A stretch of DNA of 64,000 bases from Erysipelothrix urinaevulpis (GTDB lineage: Bacteria; Bacillota_I; Bacilli_A; Erysipelotrichales; Erysipelotrichaceae): positions 310,001 to 374,000 of the forward strand of contig NZ_WTTB01000001.1 of the NCBI RefSeq assembly GCF_009828835.1, given 5' to 3'. Position 1 is the stretch's first letter, and the number at the start of each line of letters is the position of its first letter. Shown one piece after another: positions 9,529-18,655 of the stretch. The notes under the pieces were generated by a model. That model was not told where the DNA came from. It did not search any database and worked only from the letters and a program-made list of their open reading frames with translations. The translations under genes were made by a program, and so were the position numbers.

Positions 9529-10935
9529 ATGGTTGTTGGAGATTTTGCAAAAAAAGTAGATTTAATCGTTATTGGAAGTGGACCGGGTGGCTATGTTGCT
9601 GCCATCCGTGCCGCCCAATTAGGACAAAAAGTAACAATTGTTGAGAAAGATTCAATTGGTGGAGCTTGCTTGAATGTTGGATGTATTCCTTCAAAAGCAA
9701 TGATCCATGCATCAAGTGAATTTGCGAAAACAAAAGAAAAAACACCATTCGGATTGGATTATGGCAAAGCTAAATTTGACATGAAAAAAGCAATTGAATG
9801 GAAAGATAATAGTGTTGTTAAAGGCTTAACAGGCGGTATCGCTGCACTTCTTAAAAAGAACAAAATTGAAATTGTTCAAGGAGAAGCACACTTTATGTCA
9901 GAAGAAAGAGTTCGTGTTGTTCGTGAAAACGACGTCTTATCCTTTGACTTTAAAAATGCGATAGTTGCAACAGGAAGTCGTCCAATTCAAATCCCAGGAT
10001 TTAAATTTGGTAAACGTGTTCTTGATTCAACCGCAGCCTTAGAACTGAACGAAGTTCCTAAAACAATGACAATTGTTGGTGGTGGATATATTGGTTGTGA
10101 ATTAGCAGGTGTATTTGCTAATCTTGGAACTGAAATTACAATCTTAGAAGGTGCAGATAATATCTTACCGATCTTTGATAAAGATTTAAGTTCATTTGTT
10201 GTTAATAAATTCAAAGAACAAGGCGCAACGATTCACACTAACGTAAAAGCTGAAAAAGCAGTTCAATCAAAAGAAAATGTTAAAGTCGATTACAGTAAAG
10301 ACGGTAAAACAGAAACAATCGAATCGGACTATGTGTTAGTAACGGTTGGTCGTAGACCTAATACAGATGATATTGGCTTAGAATATGCTGGTGTCAAAGT
10401 TGATGATAAAGGTCTCATCCTTGTGGATGATCAAGGCCGTACGAATGTATCAAATATCTTTGCGATTGGTGATGTTATTGCTGGACCAGCTCTTGCACAC
10501 AAAGCAAGTTATGAAGCAAAAGTTGTTGCGGATGTTATTGCTGGGAATGCAGCAGGATTTGACTATACAGTCATTCCATCCGTTAGTTATACCAACCCAG
10601 AAATTGCTGTGGTAGGTATGAATGTTAAAGAAGCAAAAGCAGAAGGAATCAAAGCAAAAGCCTATAAATTCCCATATGCAGCCAATGGTCGTGCATTATC
10701 GATGAACGATACATTAGGATTTGTCCGCATAACAGTCGATGAAGACAGTAAATTCATCGTCGGTGCTGAAATTGTCGGTGCACAAGCAAGTGAGTTGTTA
10801 ACAGAACTAACAATGGCGATTGAAACTCAATTAACCGTTGAAGATTTAACACTCATCATTCACACACATCCAAGTCTTTCTGAAATGATTATGGATACTG
10901 CTGAACTTGCAATGGGACTGCCAATTCATCTCTAG
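9529..10935 (+). CDS. pdhD: Dihydrolipoamide dehydrogenase E3
   Basis: A 468-residue FAD-dependent pyridine-nucleotide disulfide oxidoreductase that reoxidises the E2 lipoyl group with NAD+. Motifs in order are the FAD-binding GSGPGGYVAA, the redox-active pair in GGACLNVGCIPSK (Cys about 47 and 52), the NAD-binding VGGGYIGCELAG, and the C-terminal active-site HTHPSLSE. There is no fused lipoyl domain. The start is 2 bp after pdhC. A separate ribosome binding site (GGAGGGATAG) lies inside the pdhC end. Confidence 0.94.
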   Translation: MVVGDFAKKVDLIVIGSGPGGYVAAIRAAQLGQKVTIVEKDSIGGACLNVGCIPSKAMIHASSEFAKTKEKTPFGLDYGKAKFDMKKAIEWKDNSVVKGLTGGIAALLKKNKIEIVQGEAHFMSEERVRVVRENDVLSFDFKNAIVATGSRPIQIPGFKFGKRVLDSTAALELNEVPKTMTIVGGGYIGCELAGVFANLGTEITILEGADNILPIFDKDLSSFVVNKFKEQGATIHTNVKAEKAVQSKENVKVDYSKDGKTETIESDYVLVTVGRRPNTDDIGLEYAGVKVDDKGLILVDDQGRTNVSNIFAIGDVIAGPALAHKASYEAKVVADVIAGNAAGFDYTVIPSVSYTNPEIAVVGMNVKEAKAEGIKAKAYKFPYAANGRALSMNDTLGFVRITVDEDSKFIVGAEIVGAQASELLTELTMAIETQLTVEDLTLIIHTHPSLSEMIMDTAELAMGLPIHL

Positions 10936-10946
10936 AAAGGAACCTT

Positions 10947-11999
10947 ATGAAGAACAAAATCTTTGAAAAAGGCTTTACAATGAAGATTCTTAACGGAGTC
11001 GCTATTGGATCAGTTGTTGTCTTAATTCCAGGTGCATTATTAAACGAAATTTTTAAAGCATTATTACCTATTTTTCCACAAGGTCAGTTTATTTTAACGG
11101 CAAACGCATTTGCTATGACGTTAATGGGTGTTGTTGTGGGGGTTGCTGTATCAATGATGTTTAAGTTTACACCAATTCAAACAGCCTCAGTTGGGATGGC
11201 GACAGCCTTGGCATCTGGCGCATGGAAGATTGGTGAAGAAGGAAGCTTCATTTTAAAGGGAAGTGGTGACATTATCAACATGACCCTAACAGCAACGATT
11301 GCTGTAATCATCATTCTTGCTATTGCGCATAAGTTTAAAGCTTATGCCATGTTATTAACGCCAACAGTTGTCATGATTGTTGCTGGAGGAATTGGTGTAT
11401 TAACATTACCTTATGTCCAGATGATTACAGGTGCAGTAGCAGTCTTAATCAGTAACTTACTCGATTTGCAGCCGATGCTAATGTCAATCTTAGTATCAAT
11501 GATATTTGCGATGATGATTGTATCACCCCTATCAACAGTTGGTATTGCTCTGGCTGTTAATTTATCAGGTGTTGGATCAGCAGCAGCGAACGTTGGTATT
11601 ACAGCAGCAGCGTTTGGTCTTGCAATTACAGGGTGGAAAGCCAATGAACTAGGGACAAAAATTGCTATTATGGCAGGATCACCTAAAATGGCGATGCCCA
11701 ACGTATTGAAGAATCCTAAAACAATGATTCCGATTCTTGCGAATGCGGCAGTCAGTGCAATCTTTATTGTATTGTTGAATCAACAGGGTACACCTATGTC
11801 AGCAGGTTTTGGAATTAGTGGGTTAATTGGACCCATTAATGCGATTAACTTAGCAGGTGGTTGGACACTTGGAAATATCGCCAATGCAGTTATTGCATTC
11901 ATGGTTGTTCCAATCGGTTTAGCCATTGTATTCCGTAAAGTATTTACAGAAATGAAACCAGTTGTAGATGTCGAAGATTATCGAATTCAGGTAGAATAA
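10947..11999 (+). CDS. EIIC-like membrane transporter (PTS_EIIC_2 type)
   Basis: A 350-residue, almost wholly hydrophobic protein with about ten membrane segments and glycine-rich loops (GMATALASGAWKIG, SAGFGISGLIGPINAINLAGG). It resembles the family annotated as 'PTS sugar transporter subunit IIC' (Pfam PTS_EIIC_2), whose members are not all shown to be PTS permeases. There are no EIIA/EIIB genes or domains. It is 11 bp after pdhD and 3 bp before the acyltransferase gene, so it belongs to a 2-oxo-acid / acyl-phosphate pathway. It may import the oxo acid or export the carboxylate product; that is inference. Confidence 0.68.
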   Translation: MKNKIFEKGFTMKILNGVAIGSVVVLIPGALLNEIFKALLPIFPQGQFILTANAFAMTLMGVVVGVAVSMMFKFTPIQTASVGMATALASGAWKIGEEGSFILKGSGDIINMTLTATIAVIIILAIAHKFKAYAMLLTPTVVMIVAGGIGVLTLPYVQMITGAVAVLISNLLDLQPMLMSILVSMIFAMMIVSPLSTVGIALAVNLSGVGSAAANVGITAAAFGLAITGWKANELGTKIAIMAGSPKMAMPNVLKNPKTMIPILANAAVSAIFIVLLNQQGTPMSAGFGISGLIGPINAINLAGGWTLGNIANAVIAFMVVPIGLAIVFRKVFTEMKPVVDVEDYRIQVE

Positions 12000-12002
12000 A
12001 TT

Positions 12003-12896
12003 ATGAAAAATTTTGTAGAACTAGAAGCTTATTTAGTAAGAAATAAAATTAATCAAAGTCGCTTAGCACTTGTTTGTGCAGATGAAATTAATGCTTTAGA
12101 AGCAATCGCTGATGTTGAAGGACGGGGTTATATAAAACCCGTCTTGATCGGTGATGAAGAGAAAATTAAGGGCTTGATTGAAAGCAATAAATTAATTGCA
12201 AATTATGAAATTATCGATGAAAAAGATCCTAAGGAAGCTGCGAAAATTGCTGTTTCTATGGCTAAAAATGGTGAAGTAGATTTAATCATGAAAGGCTTAA
12301 TTCAAACAAGCGATTTACTTTCAGCTGTTGTTAAACGTGATACAGGAATTCGCGAACAAAAAGTCCTGTCACATGTTGCTTTAGTTGAAATTCCGTTTAA
12401 AGATAAAATGTATATTATGAGTGATGGTGGTATGTTACCGTATCCTAATTTCGAACAAAAAATTGGGATCATCGATAACAGTATTAGCCTTGCCCGTTCA
12501 TTGGGAATGAAGGAACCCAAAGTTGCATTACTTGATGCAGCAGAGCATACCAATCCTCATATTCAATCCTCAGTTGATTCAGAAAAACTTAGTTTAATGA
12601 ATTGGGGACAAGCCATCGTAGAAGGACCAATATCCTTAGATCTAGCTGTTTCAAAGCAAGCAGCAGAAATCAAACAATGGGATGGTCAAATACAAGGTGA
12701 TGCTGACATTTTAATTACGCCAGATATCATTAGTGGAAACATTCTTGGTAAAGTAGGAACACTCTTTACGAATGGTAAAATGGCTGGTGTCATTCAAGGA
12801 ACAAAAGTACCAATTATCTTAACATCCAGAGGATCAGAACGAGAAGAAAAAATTAATTCAATTCTCTTAGCATGTTTAATTGCAGGGGAGGAATAA
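12003..12896 (+). CDS. ptb: Phosphate acyltransferase, phosphate butyryltransferase family
   Basis: 297 residues of the PTA/PTB phosphotransacylase family. It would convert acyl-CoA and phosphate to acyl-phosphate and CoA. Segments typical of Ptb are MAKNGEVDLIMKGLIQTSDLL, SHVALVEIPFKDKMYIMSDGGM and the C-terminal GKMAGVIQGTKVPIILTSR. Length fits Ptb (about 300) rather than classic Pta. The kinase gene starts 2 bp after its stop. Next to PDH it may act on acetyl-CoA instead of butyryl-CoA; specificity cannot be seen. Confidence 0.85.
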   Translation: MKNFVELEAYLVRNKINQSRLALVCADEINALEAIADVEGRGYIKPVLIGDEEKIKGLIESNKLIANYEIIDEKDPKEAAKIAVSMAKNGEVDLIMKGLIQTSDLLSAVVKRDTGIREQKVLSHVALVEIPFKDKMYIMSDGGMLPYPNFEQKIGIIDNSISLARSLGMKEPKVALLDAAEHTNPHIQSSVDSEKLSLMNWGQAIVEGPISLDLAVSKQAAEIKQWDGQIQGDADILITPDIISGNILGKVGTLFTNGKMAGVIQGTKVPIILTSRGSEREEKINSILLACLIAGEE

Positions 12897-12898
12897 AA

Positions 12899-13954
12899 AT
12901 GTATATTTTAGCAATAAATCCAGGTGCAACGTCAACGAAGTTTGCACTATTTGATAACGAAGTAGAATTATTCCGAGAAGATTTAAAAATTCCTCGTGAA
13001 AAAGTAAGTCAATATAAAACATTAGTTGATCAACTTGATGATCGCTATGAATCTATTTACGAAAGTATAAAGCAAGCTGGATACAATCCTGAAGATATCG
13101 AGATTGCTGTAGGTCGTGGTGGTATTCTGCCTCCTGTGGATGCAGGGGCGATTGCGGTTACTGATGAACTCATCGATTACCTTTTACATAATTCTGAAGT
13201 ACTCCATCCAGCAAATTTAGGAGCATCCATCGCTCAAAAATTTGTTGATCAGGCTAAGTCATGTGTAGCATATATATATGACCCAATCTCAGTCGATCAA
13301 TTGGATGATATCGCTCGTATTTCAGGCCTTAAAGGAATTGAAAGAAAAAGCATTGGACACATGTTAAACTCGCGTGCAGTTGCCATAAAACACGCGGAAG
13401 ATACTAATACTCCTTATGATACCTTAAATCTTATCGTAGTCCATGCAGGAAGTGGGATCACAGTAACAGCACATCGTCAAGGCAGAATGATTGACTTAGT
13501 TGGGGATGATGAAGGTTCATTCTCACCTGAACGAAGTGGTGGATTACCCTTGAGACCTTTTGCACAATTGTGCTACAATGAAGATGTGAAAGGGGTTACA
13601 AAACTCACAAGACATGAAGGCGGCCTTGTCTCTTATTTCAAAACAAATGACGTAAGAGAGATTGAAGCCCTTATTGATTCAGGGAATGAAGAAGCTGCGA
13701 TTGTTTTAGAAGCAATGGCCTATCAAATCGCCAAAAGTATTGGTGAATTAAGTACAGTCCTTAAAGGCGATGTTGATGCAATTGTAATTAGCGGTGGTTT
13801 TGCACGATCAAATCGTGTCATGAACTGGATTAAAGAACGCGTTGAGTTTATTGCTCCGCTTAATATTTATCCTGGTGAATTTGAGTTAGAAGCACTCTCA
13901 TCAGGTGGATTAAGAGCTTATCAAGGTAAAGAAAAAATTCAATACTTCAAATAG
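12899..13954 (+). CDS. buk: Butyrate-type acyl kinase
   Basis: An ASKHA-fold kinase of 351 residues that makes ATP and a carboxylate from acyl-phosphate. Motifs are the phosphate-1 loop INPGATSTKFALF at the N-terminus, HAGSGITVTAH and the adenosine motif VISGGFARSN. The ATG at 12899 is chosen because GGGGAGGA precedes it at normal distance; an in-frame ATG at 12872 would overlap ptb and lacks a site. With ptb it completes substrate-level phosphorylation from the PDH product. Confidence 0.86.
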   Translation: MYILAINPGATSTKFALFDNEVELFREDLKIPREKVSQYKTLVDQLDDRYESIYESIKQAGYNPEDIEIAVGRGGILPPVDAGAIAVTDELIDYLLHNSEVLHPANLGASIAQKFVDQAKSCVAYIYDPISVDQLDDIARISGLKGIERKSIGHMLNSRAVAIKHAEDTNTPYDTLNLIVVHAGSGITVTAHRQGRMIDLVGDDEGSFSPERSGGLPLRPFAQLCYNEDVKGVTKLTRHEGGLVSYFKTNDVREIEALIDSGNEEAAIVLEAMAYQIAKSIGELSTVLKGDVDAIVISGGFARSNRVMNWIKERVEFIAPLNIYPGEFELEALSSGGLRAYQGKEKIQYFK

Positions 13955-13969
13955 AATTAAGGGGTCGCT

Positions 13970-14863
13970 ATGGAAATTAGAGAACTAAGATATTTTGTTG
14001 CAGTTGTGGAAACAGGAAGTTTTACAGCTGCCGCGAAAGCATTACATATGACACAACCAGCACTCAGCTGGAATATTAAACAACTTGAAGAAAAACTAGA
14101 AACACAACTGATTGAGCGCACGCAATCGGGTGTTGTTGTGACTGAAAGTGGTCAGGTGTTTTATGATGGAGCAAAAGATGTTGTCGCTCAAATTAATCGC
14201 CTTGACCGGCTTATGAAGTCAGAAGCTTTACGAATTAAACGTAAAATTAAGTTTGGACTCACCATCCTATCTTCCATTAATTATATGGAACAATTTCAAG
14301 GATTTGTTGGTAAATATCCAGGTGTTGAGTTGAATTTCGTGCAACGAGGTTCAAAAGAAATACAAGAGATGATGATTCAGGATAAAGTAGATGTAGCATT
14401 AATTTCTGAACCAATCTACTATCCTAAATTAGCAAGTAATGCTAAAAGACTTGAAGGTTACTATTACGATGTAGGAATTGTTTTACCAAAGAATCATCGC
14501 CTAGCAAATCGTCAGTCTGTAACATTCGATGACATTAAAGAAGAATCCATCGCTTTAGTTTCTGATGCCTATGCCATTGGGCAAGAAGTACCCAAACGTT
14601 GTAAAGCTTTAGGCTTTACCCCCAATATCACCTACCAAAATGATAACTGGGAAGTTGTACTTGAACACGTAGCCGCTTATGATTCGATTAGTATCTTACC
14701 CATTGACCTCGCAAAAATATTTAAGCGTGATGATTTAAAATGGATTGGACTGGATGATGATGTTATAGGAAGATTTCATCTACAACTTGTCACAAATTTA
14801 GATAATAGTAATATTGATGAGTTTAACATCTTCCAAAATTTATATCACGAATTAAATTGTTAA
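13970..14863 (+). CDS. LysR-family transcriptional regulator
   Basis: 297 residues. The N-terminal winged HTH is classic (MEIRELRYFVAVVETGSFTAAAKALHMTQPALS, residues 1-33, split here only for description), followed by a linker helix and a periplasmic-binding-like effector domain from about residue 90. It is the last gene of the PDH-ptb-buk operon, 15 bp after buk, so it is co-transcribed and probably senses a metabolite of this pathway. Family members usually activate their own or a divergent promoter; the target here is unknown. Confidence 0.86.
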   Translation: MEIRELRYFVAVVETGSFTAAAKALHMTQPALSWNIKQLEEKLETQLIERTQSGVVVTESGQVFYDGAKDVVAQINRLDRLMKSEALRIKRKIKFGLTILSSINYMEQFQGFVGKYPGVELNFVQRGSKEIQEMMIQDKVDVALISEPIYYPKLASNAKRLEGYYYDVGIVLPKNHRLANRQSVTFDDIKEESIALVSDAYAIGQEVPKRCKALGFTPNITYQNDNWEVVLEHVAAYDSISILPIDLAKIFKRDDLKWIGLDDDVIGRFHLQLVTNLDNSNIDEFNIFQNLYHELNC

Positions 14864-14876
14864 ACCTTTAACTGTC

Positions 14877-14904
14877 AAAAGAACACTTCGGTGTTCTTTT
14901 TTTT
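14877..14904 (+). terminator. Strong intrinsic terminator of the PDH-ptb-buk-lysR operon
   Basis: AAAAGAACAC / GTGTTCTTTT around a TTCG tetraloop, followed by a T-run. Confidence 0.9.
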
Positions 14905-14964
14905 GCATACTTCTTTATGAAAGCTAAAGTGAACTGTATAATTAATTCATAAGGAGGTTTTACT

Positions 14965-15480
14965 ATGAGCTTAATAGAAGTACTCAAAGACCGTTATGAA
15001 GAAAGTGATTTTAAAGATCAAATATCGTGGAATACGATCGAATCAAGATTAAAAACTGACCCAAAGTTTTATGAAGCGTTAACATATATGGAAGAAACAG
15101 GTGGTGAACCTAATTTATTTCTGCTTAATGAACAAGTCGTTTATATTGATATGGCGATTGAAAGTCCAAGTGGCCGGAGAAGTCTGTGTTTTGATCAAGC
15201 AGCATTAAATGCAAGGAAGAAAAACAAACCAGTAGGCCATATTATGGAGCCAATTAAGGCGTATAATTTAAGTTTATTGAATCAACAAGACTACGAAAGT
15301 TTACAAAAATACTTTAATTTCGACCTCAAAACCTCATCTTGGATCAAAACACCTCAAGACATTCGTTCTCTAGGAGGCGCGCTTTTCTGTGAAAAAAGAT
15401 ATAATACGTCATTTGTATTCCATAATGGAGCCTCATCATACTATGCAGCCAGAGGGTTTAGAGTCTATATCGCAATATAA
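14965..15480 (+). CDS. DUF4256 family protein
   Basis: 171 residues, cytoplasmic, no signal peptide. The C-terminal stretch (DIRSLGGALFCEKRYNTSFV then FHNGASSYYAARGFR) is the characteristic conserved part of DUF4256, a widespread bacterial family of unknown function. AAGGAGG is well spaced from the ATG and a TATAAT lies at 14937-14942. It is monocistronic between a terminator and a non-coding repeat region. No enzymatic motif that I can name is visible. Confidence 0.75.
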   Translation: MSLIEVLKDRYEESDFKDQISWNTIESRLKTDPKFYEALTYMEETGGEPNLFLLNEQVVYIDMAIESPSGRRSLCFDQAALNARKKNKPVGHIMEPIKAYNLSLLNQQDYESLQKYFNFDLKTSSWIKTPQDIRSLGGALFCEKRYNTSFVFHNGASSYYAARGFRVYIAI

Positions 15481-15808
15481 TAATATAAGCAAAAAAGTTA
15501 AGACGGGTAAAAATAGTCAAGAACTGCTAATGACTCTAAAATATGATAAGATTTGTTTATGAGGTGTTAACGTGCCCAAAAAAACGGAAAATTTGGGCAT
15601 GAGTTGTTAACGTGCCCAAAAAAATGCAAAAATTGGGCATGAGTTGCTAACGTGCCCAAATAAACACGTAATTTAATCATGAATTGCCGATCTATATACA
15701 GCATTCAGTGATCGCCTCGTTCATGAACATATACCTGAATTTTAATGCTGTTATTTAGAAATGTATGTGCTTTTTGTATTTACGTAGATTGAAGGAGGAA
15801 ATAGTGCT
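15481..15808. other. Non-coding region with tandem hairpins before fic
   Basis: 328 bp without a credible gene. It holds the 40-bp tandem repeat at 15561-15680. Further on, an imperfect inverted repeat (ACAGCATT 15698-15705 with AATGCTGT 15744-15751) is followed by the fic ribosome binding site. Confidence 0.6.
15561..15680. repeat. Three tandem 40-bp units, two forming hairpins
   Basis: Units at 15561-15600, 15601-15640 and 15641-15680 are in perfect 40-bp register and share the core GTTAACGTGCCCAAA (GCTAACG in the third). Units 1 and 2 match at 36 of 40 positions. Units 2 and 3 match at about 30, and the third has lost the right arm. In the first two, GCCCAA pairs with TTGGGC across an A-rich loop. 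A degenerate fourth start (GAATTGC) follows at 15681. There are no spacers between units, so it is not a CRISPR array. Confidence 0.9.
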
Positions 15809-16858
15809 ATGTTTCATTTACCATTAGACATTGATTTGAATACAACATCGATATTATTGCAGTTAAATAAAGCAAACTATCGTATTGGACAATTAGATGG
15901 AGCCTTGAAACTTCTTCCCAATCCGTCAATTATTTTGAATGCTATCACAATTGGTGAGGCGAAAATATCATCGGAAATTGAAAATATAATTACAACTTAT
16001 CATGAAATCTATGAGAGTATAACCTCAGAAAATTCCAATAAGAATGCGAAGGAAGTTTTGAATTATAAAGATGCAATAAACTTGGCTCACGAAATTGTAA
16101 TAAAAAAACAGATGTTAACGACAAATGATATGGTTGCAATTCACCATGTTATCGAACCGAACAAAGGGGCAATCAGAAATCAAGCAGGAACGGTTCTCAG
16201 AAACGAGAGAACAAAAGAAGTCATTCACACGCCACCACAAAATGAAAAAGAAATTCGTGATTATCTGGAAAATTTAGAAAAGTATATTAATGAAAAGTCG
16301 AGCTATGATCCGTTGATTGATATGGCGTTAATACACTATCAATTTGAAGCAATTCATCCTTTTTTTGATGGCAATGGTCGAACGGGACGAGTTTTAAACG
16401 TAGCATTTCTTACTTTGAAAGAAAAAATAAGTCTACCTGTACTTTATCTCAGCAAATATATTATTAATCATAAAGAAGACTATTATTCATTAATCTCGAA
16501 AGTTCAAGAGGATAAAAAAAATATTGTATATTTTGTACAGTATATGCTACAGGCAGTAGAAGAAACCGCAATATTTACAATAGAATTTATTGATGCTGTT
16601 AATGAAAGTATGGATGAAACCTATAGACTTTTAGGCGAACAATTACCTAAAAGACAGTCTAAAGAACTTGTAGAAGTATTATATTATGATTTCATAACTA
16701 AAAATGAATATTTTAGAGAAAATCTGTCAATAAGTCGAAATACAGCGACGACAATTTTGAAGGAATTAACAAGCATAGGAATTTTAAAAGAACAAACGGT
16801 AGGAAAAGAAGTATGGTATAGAAACATAAGATTGATGGAGTTAATGGAGCAATGGTAA
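15809..16858 (+). CDS. Fic family protein (AMP-transferase)
   Basis: 349 residues. The catalytic Fic motif HPFFDGNGRTGR (about 180-191) is intact, so AMPylation or a related nucleotide transfer to a hydroxyl side chain is expected. An N-terminal segment KISSEIENI (about 52-60) looks like the class II inhibitory helix [S/T]xxxE[G/N]. The C-terminal third (LVEVLYYDFI, SISRNTATTILKEL, LKEQTVGKE) looks like a winged helix that could bind DNA. GAAGGAGG precedes the start. cutC follows after 15 bp. Targets are unknown. Confidence 0.87.
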   Translation: MFHLPLDIDLNTTSILLQLNKANYRIGQLDGALKLLPNPSIILNAITIGEAKISSEIENIITTYHEIYESITSENSNKNAKEVLNYKDAINLAHEIVIKKQMLTTNDMVAIHHVIEPNKGAIRNQAGTVLRNERTKEVIHTPPQNEKEIRDYLENLEKYINEKSSYDPLIDMALIHYQFEAIHPFFDGNGRTGRVLNVAFLTLKEKISLPVLYLSKYIINHKEDYYSLISKVQEDKKNIVYFVQYMLQAVEETAIFTIEFIDAVNESMDETYRLLGEQLPKRQSKELVEVLYYDFITKNEYFRENLSISRNTATTILKELTSIGILKEQTVGKEVWYRNIRLMELMEQW

Positions 16859-16873
16859 GGAAGGAGAATTGAA

Positions 16874-17617
16874 TTGAAATATTTAGTTGAAGTATGTGCA
16901 GGATCAGTTGAAGATTGTTTGATTGCAGAGCAACAAGGTGCGCATCGAATTGAATTAAATAATGCAGTGCACTTAGGGGGGCTTACACCCAGTGTTGGCA
17001 CTTTAATTGAGGCGAAAAAAAGAGTTGATATCCCAATCATTGCCATGTTAAGAGCAAGACCTGGTGGATTTTACTATAATGATGTTGAAATAGAAACTAT
17101 GTTCAGGGATGCAGAAGAACTGATAAAGCATGGTGTTGATGGGATCGTTTTTGGTTTTTTAAATGAAGATGCCAGTGTTGATGTGCAAACGACAAAGAAA
17201 TTTGTTGAATTAGCGAAGAAACACGAAGTGGAAGCTATATTTCACCGTGCGTATGATCGTGCAAATGATCCATATGAAGCGATTGAAGCACTAATTGTTT
17301 GCGGGGTTGATCGTATTTTAACCAGTGGACAAAAGCCTACTGCAGATCAAGGAATCGATTTACTCAAAGACCTTCACAAACGATACGGTCCAAAAATAGA
17401 ACTTTGTGTTGGTGCTGGAGTCAATATTAGTAATGTGGATACCATTTTGGTTAAGACTTCAATTAATCAAGTTCATTCATCATTTAAAGGATGGTTTAAA
17501 GACCCGACAACCCATGGAAAAGTATCCTATCAATATGACGAAAAGGGTGACTATGAAGGTGTGAGTCGTCAGGTTCTTAAAGCATTCATTGATCACTTAG
17601 AAAATGTAGAAAAATAA
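16874..17617 (+). CDS. cutC: CutC-family protein
   Basis: 247 residues of TIM-barrel CutC type (LVEVCAGSVEDCLIAEQQGA, RIELNNAVHLGGLTPS, IIAMLRARPGGFYY, FHRAYDRAND, RILTSGQKPTA). It was named for copper homeostasis but its biochemical function is unsettled. The start is a TTG at 16874, preceded by AAGGAG; no ATG or GTG matches the family N-terminus. It is probably co-transcribed with fic and is followed by a terminator. Confidence 0.88.
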   Translation: MKYLVEVCAGSVEDCLIAEQQGAHRIELNNAVHLGGLTPSVGTLIEAKKRVDIPIIAMLRARPGGFYYNDVEIETMFRDAEELIKHGVDGIVFGFLNEDASVDVQTTKKFVELAKKHEVEAIFHRAYDRANDPYEAIEALIVCGVDRILTSGQKPTADQGIDLLKDLHKRYGPKIELCVGAGVNISNVDTILVKTSINQVHSSFKGWFKDPTTHGKVSYQYDEKGDYEGVSRQVLKAFIDHLENVEK

Positions 17618-17649
17618 GAGAAAAGCTAACACATTGTTAGCTTTTCTTT
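17618..17649 (+). terminator. Terminator after cutC
   Basis: GAAAAGCTAACA / TGTTAGCTTTTC with a CAT loop and following T residues. Confidence 0.88.
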
Positions 17650-17717
17650 ACGCTTAAGGTATAATGTATTAAGGTTATACATGTAGTTTAGAATGGAAAT
17701 GATGTGGAGGTATAAAA

Positions 17718-18578
17718 ATGAAAAACATGTCCTTCTTACAAAGAGTTGGTTTTGTTATACTAGGATCTGGTATTTTCGCATTATCTGTGAATTGGTTTGT
17801 TGTACCAACTCATATTTATAATGGGGGATTAACAGGAACTGCTCAGTTAATTCGAGATGCAATTGTCCACTTTACAGGATTTGATGGATTTGATTTATTG
17901 GGTCTTTTAATAATTATTGTTAACTTACCATTTTTTATTTTTGCATGGAACAAACTATCGAAGCAGTTTGTGTTATTAAATTTAGTCAGCATTGCTTCAC
18001 AAGCCATTTTTCTTTCTGTAATTCCAACGCCGTCAAGCCCAATCGTTGGTGATGTTTTTGTTAATATTATCATTGCGGCAGCATTGGGGTCGTTTGGTGT
18101 ATCACTAATGTTTAGAGTAAAGGGTGGTAGCGGTGGCTTGGACATGTTAGGGTTTTATCTTTCAAAGTATAATAAATTAAGTGTCGGAACAATTTATATA
18201 ATACTGAACACAACAATCTATATCATTTGTATGATTGTGTTTGATGTTCCAACAGCAATTTATTCCTTGGTTTATGCATATTTTTATGGTAAGGGGTTGG
18301 ATCGTTTCCATGAACATAATTTAGAAGCAAGTGTTATGATTTTTACGCGAGATATGGAAGTGAAAGACCGTATTATTGTGGACATGCATCGTGGTGTTAC
18401 GTGTTGGCAGGGAATGGGAGCTTATACAAAAACGGATGTTGAGGTATTGGTTACCGTTGTTGCCCAGTCTGAAGTGAAAGAATTAAGGCGTCTGGTGAAA
18501 AGATTTGATCCACAAAGTTTTATAATCGTGAGCAAGAATATGGCTGTGGATGGTGGATTTGAAAAACGTTTGATTTGA
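17718..18578 (+). CDS. YitT family membrane protein (DUF161 + DUF2179)
   Basis: 286 residues. Five to six hydrophobic helices in the first 195 residues, with the family motif HIYNGGLTGTAQLI and GGSGGLDMLGFYLSKY, then a soluble C-terminal domain (about 210-280; MHRGVTCWQGMGAYTKTDV and FDPQSFIIVS), typical of DUF2179. The cellular function of this abundant Gram-positive family is unknown. TGGAGG precedes the ATG. Confidence 0.87.
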   Translation: MKNMSFLQRVGFVILGSGIFALSVNWFVVPTHIYNGGLTGTAQLIRDAIVHFTGFDGFDLLGLLIIIVNLPFFIFAWNKLSKQFVLLNLVSIASQAIFLSVIPTPSSPIVGDVFVNIIIAAALGSFGVSLMFRVKGGSGGLDMLGFYLSKYNKLSVGTIYIILNTTIYIICMIVFDVPTAIYSLVYAYFYGKGLDRFHEHNLEASVMIFTRDMEVKDRIIVDMHRGVTCWQGMGAYTKTDVEVLVTVVAQSEVKELRRLVKRFDPQSFIIVSKNMAVDGGFEKRLI

Positions 18579-18655
18579 TAGAAAAGAGTTTATTGCTTCA
18601 TTGCATGATGAATTAATGATAAAATCTTACAGTAATATAAAGTGAGGAAATGTGT

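Noticed and set aside
12872-12898. Earlier start for the butyrate-type kinase
   Set aside because: Would add nine residues overlapping ptb without a ribosome binding site; 12899 has GGGGAGGA in front.
15561-15680. Possible CRISPR array
   Set aside because: The 40-bp units abut with no spacers, diverge steadily, and no cas genes are near.
16684-17046. 120-codon minus-strand open frame across the fic/cutC junction
   Set aside because: Opposite two well-supported genes; no ribosome binding site or recognisable motif.
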